A model generated the notes under the pieces. That model did not search any database and was not told the origin of the DNA. It saw only the letters and a program-made list of their open reading frames with translations. From Mercurialis annua (lineage: Eukaryota > Streptophyta > Magnoliopsida > Malpighiales > Euphorbiaceae): DNA of 64,000 nucleotides. Numbering within the stretch: the stretch's first letter is position 1; each line of letters opens with the position of its first letter. Both the position numbers and the translations under genes were made by a program. Of the stretch, positions 58,229 to 64,000 are shown piece by piece. The DNA lies in contig NC_065570.1 in assembly GCF_937616625.2 (NCBI RefSeq), forward strand, positions 13,898,001 to 13,962,000, in the 5' to 3' direction.

Positions 58229-61165
58229 TCATGACCGCTTGAACAAATGATGAAGTGCTAACATCTCTTCTACCCCCACTGCAGATATGCTTTCACATCC
58301 AAGAAGCTCGTGGAGCTTTGAATCACACAATATCACCATTGAGTTTAGTGGATCCTGAAAGCACACAAACACAGCCATAACCATTTGATAAAGCATTTCT
58401 CGAAACAGCTGAAGGGTTATGATCTAATAAATAAATCCTTGAAGGAATTGAAGAAAGAAAAACCCGGCAATAGGAGCTGGTAAAAATATCAAGTACAATA
58501 AAGAAACAAGAAAAATCTAACAATAGGATTGACTCAAAACATTATATACTGCTAAATACATAGTTATTGAAGGAAAAATGCGTTCTGAGGCGCTCAAGCT
58601 CCTAGGGCCCAAGATGCAAGGAGCGAGGTAAGGCGCCTGTCTTTTAGAAAAAAGGCGCCAAAAAAAATAAAATACAATAAAATATATAAAAAGTATCATG
58701 ATACTAATTTAAAATATTTTAATTTTTTAAAAATACCTATTAATAAAACACATGAGGGTAGCTTTATTGGTTAACTACTATAAAGAAATTATATTTTATT
58801 GCTAAAGATATAAAATTACAGCAACTATAACAATCAAATAACAGAAATTAAAATTCAATAAATTAAAAGCAAACCGAATAATTAAAATTATCAAAATAGG
58901 AAAAACAGAGGAGAAAAAAATAATAAAGTTAAAAAAAAAAAAAAACTACGTAATAAAGAGAGAAAAAAATAAGAACATATATCAATTTGATGAAAAAGAT
59001 GAAGAGATGTTGTCTTTTTTGTTCAATTGATAGATTGTTTGTTGTTGCATTTTTCAATTTGGTTTTGCTGTAGGTTGAATTGAAATAATAGAGTGTGGGT
59101 GGGTGTATCATAAGGAAAATAAATTATAGTTTCATTTAAAATTGAAGAAGGGGATAAAAATACTCCTGCCGGCAGAAAATAAAAACAAAATAGTGTTTCA
59201 CTTGATCAGCTCCTCCCCTGAAGGCGGAGGCGCACGACTCATTGAAGTCGCCCGACTCTGGGGCGTTGAGGCCCCATGGCCATCACCTTAGGCATGCCTT
59301 CACAATTGTGGCTAAATATGCTCCATAATTAAGCAAACAAGCTGAAGAACAATATCAGTATATAAAGACATATGGATCCAGTACCCACCTCTAATCTGTT
59401 AAGTTTGATGTACTCCCAAACACGCCTAGATGCCTCTAACTGGGTCATCTCCCTTTCTCCAGTCTCCAAAAATTTTGCAAGTGGTTCGGAAATCACTTTT
59501 ACTGATGGAGTAGGTTCAGTATTAGGATTTGCCGATTCGACATCCAACTTAACTCGTTTAGCTTGTGAAGATTCCTCTGCAGACATTTACAAGAAAAACA
59601 AAAAATAATTAATTAGCTTGCAGTCCAACAACATACTTCATATATAGGCTTCACTGCAGTTAAGACATCATCTTTCATACACTACCACATCACATACTTG
59701 TAGGTTCAAGTGTGATAATATGTTTAGATAGCAGCTTATTCATCTTGAACATGTCAGTACAGTCTGTCTCAAAAACTATTCGCAATGCGTCGTCACAAAT
59801 TATCTTTCTCTTGTTGCTTGGATCTTGAAGGTTGTTTTTCCTTATGTATTGCCATAACTGCTTCACAATCTGTTTCGGACAAAGAAGTATGAAGATATTA
59901 AAACCAAACTAAATAAGGAACCTGACATTATAATCGTCATTGAGTCAGTTACTACACAACATACCTCAGTCCTCGGCAAGGCTGGCTCACCCACAACAGC
60001 TTGAAGTTCAGGAGAAACGCCACAAACTTTGTTCAACCCACCTGGGCCACCTCTTCTTTTGGCTGTAACAGGAGCACTGCAATCAAACAAAATGAAGTGG
60101 TCAGACTCAAAAGTTGACTATCATACAACCTTAAACCACATCCTCAGCAGTCTCAAAAAATTGCTAATCAAATTGAAACATAGCAGGCCTCATGTTTAGA
60201 ACCCTTGGTTTTTAAAATTAAAGCAAAAATTACACTTCAAAGATACACACTGCAAGTTGCAGCTTCGTATTGAACTTAGTTGAAGCTGAATTTCATATAA
60301 AAAAACAAATCTCAACTTTTGTTTTTATCTGTGAAAGGGAAATAACCAAATGGACAAAAAATAAAAGCAACAGTCAACTTCCAAATTTCAAAAAAAATAA
60401 GAATTTGCTACTTTAATATAAAATCACTTGCATATAAAAACTATAGATAATTTTCCCTAAAAACGACAAAAAGAAATTGAGAACCAATTCGTTTTTTTCG
60501 GTGTGTGAATTCATAAAAGAACAAACCATAAATCTAAATAAAACCCAGAAATGAAATAAAAAAAATAGAACCCTAACTTTTGCAATTTAAAGCTCACAAC
60601 GTCCAATTAAGACTCCAAACCCTGAAATTGGACCCAACAGAACCCTAAATTATTAAACACGTTACCTTTCCTTGGGCGATTCAGATGGTACAGGCCTCGC
60701 ATTTTGAGAAACGACCTCGTTTTTCACAAGAGGCGGTGGCTGTTGTCTCTGCTGCTGCTGAAGCGGCACTTGTGGCTGGCGGAAGTTAAGGTCCTGAGAG
60801 AAGACGTGGTGGGGCTGGGAGTAGGGGAGAGGATGAAGGGCAAAATGGGGAGGAAAATGCTGAAAGTGAGGATGAGGATAATGGGGAGGATGGTGGAGGG
60901 CAAAATGGTCTTTCTGAGAAAGGTGAAGCTGCGGTTGTGGTGGTTGATGGGAAGCAGCGGCAGCGGCGGTGGCGGTGGTGGTGGTTGGGTGGGAGCGGAG
61001 GAGAAGGGTAATATGGTCACGAATAAAAGCGGATTTGTGGGAAAGGTTTAACCCTAATTTAGCTTCGAGGAGTTGGACGAAAGCGTCAAAGGAGGTGACG
61101 GAGTTTGGGGTTGATTGACGGAGAACACTCTCTACGCCTTTCGCTATTTCCTGGTCCGACACCAT
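58229..61165 (-). CDS. DEK-C and double SWIB/MDM2 domain protein (UAF30-like, BAF60b-type)
   Basis: Five exons on the minus strand: 61165-60666, 60076-59965, 59869-59698, 59576-59389 and 58354-58229, all GT..AG and in frame, 365 residues. The first ATG in the conserved frame is at 61165, after a GA-rich leader. A DEK-C domain covers about residues 3-57 (DQEIAKGVESVLRQS, then LEAKLGLNLSHKSAFIRDHI). A His/Pro/Gln-rich linker follows. SWIB1 spans about 181-258 (GLNKVCGVSPELQAVVGEPA, IVKQLWQYIRKNNLQDPSNK). SWIB2 spans about 287-362 (EPLAKFLETGEREMTQLEAS, VWEYIKLNRLEDPLNS). The protein ends LALHHLFKRS. Such proteins are nuclear and linked to chromatin remodelling or to RNA polymerase I upstream activation factor; I infer the same here. 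Introns carry one hAT element (58559-59310). Confidence 0.92.
58559..59310. mobile_element. Non-autonomous hAT element with GAGGCG-rich ends (copy 2), in SWIB intron 4
   Basis: Perfect 8-bp target duplication GCTAAATA (58551-58558 and 59311-59318). Ends CATAGTTATTGAAGG and the complement of CCTTCACAATTGTG are imperfect inverted repeats of the same type as copy 1, with GAGGCG motifs just inside. Length 752 bp, no coding capacity. Confidence 0.88.
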
Positions 61166-61195
61166 CGCTCTCTCTCTCTCTCTATCTCTCTTCAC
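61166..61195 (-). promoter_or_regulatory. GA-rich 5' leader of the SWIB gene
   Basis: On the minus strand the 30 bases before the start codon are almost purely GA repeats (AGAGAGAGAGAGAGAG), a common feature of plant 5'UTRs and core promoters. Confidence 0.6.
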
Positions 61196-62472
61196 ATATA
61201 TTTTATTTTTATTATTTCAACACAAAATAGAAAATACAACAAAACTCAAACAAAAAAATACTAAAACCACTCTCTCTCTTTTTTTTTAAATAATTTTCAA
61301 ATGACCTTTTTGTCCCCTACTGACTTTTTGCTCGAATTTCAAATGAGCAAAGACTTCAATGCCCTCTTCCTTAAAAGCAGGTGGTTTTAAAGGTGAATAT
61401 GTTGTCATTTTTACGCATGGTGTCTCTTAGAAATTTAAAATTTTTAGTTACTCCAATTAAGAAAAATAATGAGAGCCGAATTATCATTGCTAAAAAGTCT
61501 ATTTTCACAAATCGAGCAACTCAAGTCTAATCTGAACCGATATCTATCAAAATGTAAAATCAAAAGTTTAAAGTCCGGATATCATTTAATAAACCATTTT
61601 ATCACTTTTGAAAGCATTGGAACTCAATTTGCAACTTAACACAATCAAACTAATTAAGGTATTGTAGTTTCTCGATAATGCCTATAAAGTGTTAGATAAA
61701 ATTCTTAAACAGACGAACACTCACAAACTTGATAAATCAAGCCAAATCATGATTCAAACATGCTTCCTATTAAATATGAATATAATCATTGCCCAAGCAT
61801 CTATAATCGCGACAAAAGTATGTTAAACAACAATAATAAATCATTGCATCAACATCAACACTTAGCCAAATTTTGGAATTTGAATCAACATATTCAAATC
61901 CAGCATGTAATATCAATCCACAACATATTACATCAATTTATAAAACATGAATAATCAGTTTATATCAATTTAATTCAGATTTCAAATCTAAATCCAACAT
62001 CAAAATTAAATTTAACACAAATTGAATTTCAAAACCCTAGTTTTGCATTCCATGAATATAATCAATTATCAACACGTTATATTGAATTTCAACATACCAA
62101 ATTAGTTTATAAACATATATTTATAGATTATAATTATTTCTATTCAATTATAACAATTTATTCCAAGTCTCAATTCAATTTACACAACTAAAAACCCTAG
62201 GATTCAGATTTGAACATGAAAACCCTACATTCAGTTTCTAGCATTCAAACCCTAGCATAATATTTAATTCAAACATGCATACTCAATTTCCTATCACATA
62301 ATATCGGTTTATAATCATCCCAACCCAAATTTGATATCAAATCAAATCAATTTATACAAAAACTTTTATCATATATCTAATCGAAACTACACAAATTCTA
62401 GGTTTTAGATTTGAACAACATTAGATCGGTTTCTAAACATGTAATTTTGGTTTCTAAACGTGTGGTTTCAGT
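61196..62472. other. AT-rich intergenic DNA
   Basis: No gene recognised. Short 'aaaccctag' motifs recur (62030-62260), but nothing like a coding or structured element is visible. Confidence 0.5.
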
Positions 62473-62785
62473 CAGTGTTTTAAAAACCGGACCGGACCGG
62501 CCGGTCGAACCGGTTGAACTGCGAACAGGCCAGTGGTCCGGTCTGAAACTGTAAAAAAACCGGATTTTTTAGTTGGACCGGATTGGACCGGTTGAACCGG
62601 ATTGAACCGGACGTTGAACCGGATCGGACCGGTCTGAACCGGTAAAAAACCGGTTAAATAGAATTTTTTTAATTTTTTTTTAATTTATTAAACCGGTGGA
62701 ACCGGTAACTAAACCAGTTCAACCGGTTGAACCGGTAACCGGTGGCCTCACCGGTTCGGCCACCAGTTCGGTTTTTAAAACACTG
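62473..62785. mobile_element. hAT MITE, CAGTGTTTTAAAAACC family
   Basis: Perfect 8-bp target duplication GTTTCAGT (62465-62472 and 62786-62793). Ends CAGTGTTTTAAAAACCG and the complement of CGGTTTTTAAAACACTG are perfect inverted repeats, and the 313-bp body is packed with GAACCGG/GACCGG motifs. It shares ends with the 875-bp element at 8973-9847. Confidence 0.93.
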
Positions 62786-62793
62786 GTTTCAGT

Positions 62794-63725
62794 TTTATTA
62801 AAATCACATCCACAAAATGGAAAATCAAAAAATGACTTAATCAATTCACCAAGGTCCAAGAATAGATCCTTCGAGTTTGAATTGAATTTTCATGGAAGCG
62901 AATAAATCTCTAATTCAAATGCCTTTAATCATTAACCATACAGTCTAAATTTTTAATTTATTATATTTTAATATGAACTTTTTTGTAGTTCTTTGAAGAA
63001 ATCAAGATAGAAATTGTACCTAAATCATCCCAGAGCAACGTTAAACCATTACTCTTTCTTTAATAAACTACATGATAACCTTCCATAGTTAGCTTCTTCC
63101 TTACACATTCCATTTTTTTTTCATATGTGTTTCTATCAAAAAATACTATATTAAAGAGGTTTAATCCCTGAACATTCAAACTAAAGATTTTCTTAATGAA
63201 TGGTGGACCTAATTGACAGGTTCCACCGTGTGAGTAAGCTTCTTTTACTTCTCAAATGCATAATTATTTTGTAAAGAAAATGTCACTTATACTAAATTCA
63301 CCAAAATAAAAATCAACAAATTTTATTATACTATCTTCTTCTTTAATTATCTTTTCTCCAAAATTTAATATATCCAATATTTGAATTGTTTCTCAAAATG
63401 GATGAGTCCTCCCACTAGACTTTTTAATTTCTTTTTATCTTCCGATTATGCTTAGCCCAATTTTTGGTCCAATATCATTTTTCGTCTTTATTTCATTTGA
63501 GCTATCAGCTTCTTGCTATTTGGATCAATTTTTTTATTTACATTCACTTCTACCAAATCCATAATTGATAAATTTATTTCATGTTTTTCCCAATTCGAAT
63601 TTGGTAATTCGAGATTTTCATTATTTTATCTCTAGTTAAATTCGGAGTCAGATTATCATTTTCTTTATCACCTTATGAACATTTGTTAACTTCCATAACT
63701 CATCCAACCCCCTTATTCTATTTTA
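62794..63725. other. AT-rich DNA, no gene recognised
   Basis: Stops in all frames. The stretch next to 63726 may be the decayed continuation of the following relic. Confidence 0.5.
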
Positions 63726-63980
63726 TTATTGGCCGATAGGTTTGACTTCTATGATCATCCCCTCCTTTATCGTATACTCTACATTACTTTTGAAACACTT
63801 ACTTTTACCTTTAACATGTTGCACTGGTCTTGCACTTATTAACTCATTATACTTATCAGTTTTAGCATCTTTTCCTCTATTTATTGGACATTTCATTAAA
63901 AGGTGTCCCAGAATGCACAACATAAATATGTAACCTTTCATAACGTAAAATTGTAATGACCATTGTTCCTTTAGATACAA
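63726..63980 (-). pseudogene. Possible LINE ORF1/gag zinc-knuckle relic
   Basis: The minus-strand frame contains CILGHLLMKCP, resembling the second half of the zinc knuckle in plant LINE ORF1 or gag proteins (C.C...GH....CP), followed by a charged tail. The first cysteine pair is missing or shifted, and stops follow downstream. It may continue beyond the window. Weak evidence. Confidence 0.35.
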
Positions 63981-64000
63981 TATTCACCTTTAAACGATGC

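Noticed and set aside
60704..61051. 115-residue plus-strand frame opposite SWIB exon 1
   Set aside because: Met/Lys/Gly-rich antisense shadow of the His/Pro-rich linker of the DEK-C/SWIB protein.

Overview
The window is nuclear DNA of a flowering plant, most likely a eudicot. It has intron-containing genes with GT..AG junctions, plant-type protein families (a UPL5-like HECT ligase, a DEK-C/SWIB protein, a PPR fragment, an AGC-kinase fragment), AT-rich intergenic DNA and many plant transposon classes. I could not place it to a genus.

Positions 1-26,177 are a nested transposon block with no ordinary gene that I can support. Two long Ty3/gypsy-like LTR elements of related families lie in it, both oriented on the minus strand and both primed by initiator-Met tRNA. 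The first (1-7,993, left LTR cut by the window edge) has no recognisable coding region. The second (13,759-23,830) is structurally complete, with a 5-bp target duplication, PBS, PPT and one gag-like ORF but no pol. It sits inside what looks like a solo copia-type LTR. A LINE reverse-transcriptase relic, a non-autonomous hAT element and a third related LTR fragment fill the space between them.

Positions 26,186-30,972 hold a very well preserved hAT transposon. It has 11-bp terminal inverted repeats, a perfect 8-bp target duplication and an intact BED/hAT transposase on the minus strand. It ends about 450 bp before the start codon of the next gene.

Positions 31,421-39,210 are a three-exon HECT E3 ubiquitin ligase gene (UPL5-like, plus strand), with a Tourist-like MITE in intron 2. 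Positions 40,650-42,932 are a decayed copia element with its 3' LTR. From 43 to 50 kb there are only repeats: LTR relics, microsatellites, minisatellites, a PIF-like MITE, two long-armed Mutator-like foldback elements and a ~110-bp tandem array. Positions 50,476-51,470 carry two unrelated gene fragments (PPR and AGC kinase) side by side.

Positions 51,983-55,727 are a five-exon NTF2-like (SnoaL-fold) probably plastid protein gene (plus strand). It converges with a five-exon DEK-C plus double-SWIB chromatin/transcription protein gene (61,165-58,229, minus strand). Two related non-autonomous hAT elements with GAGGCG-rich ends sit in intron 4 and in the probable 3'UTR intron of the SWIB gene. The window ends in AT-rich DNA with a hAT MITE and a possible LINE ORF1 relic.

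I did not find a convincing novel multi-gene system. The most notable objects are the probably autonomous hAT element, the gag-only LTR retrotransposon with its hypervariable CG-palindrome array, and the dense insertion of foldback elements within and between the genes.
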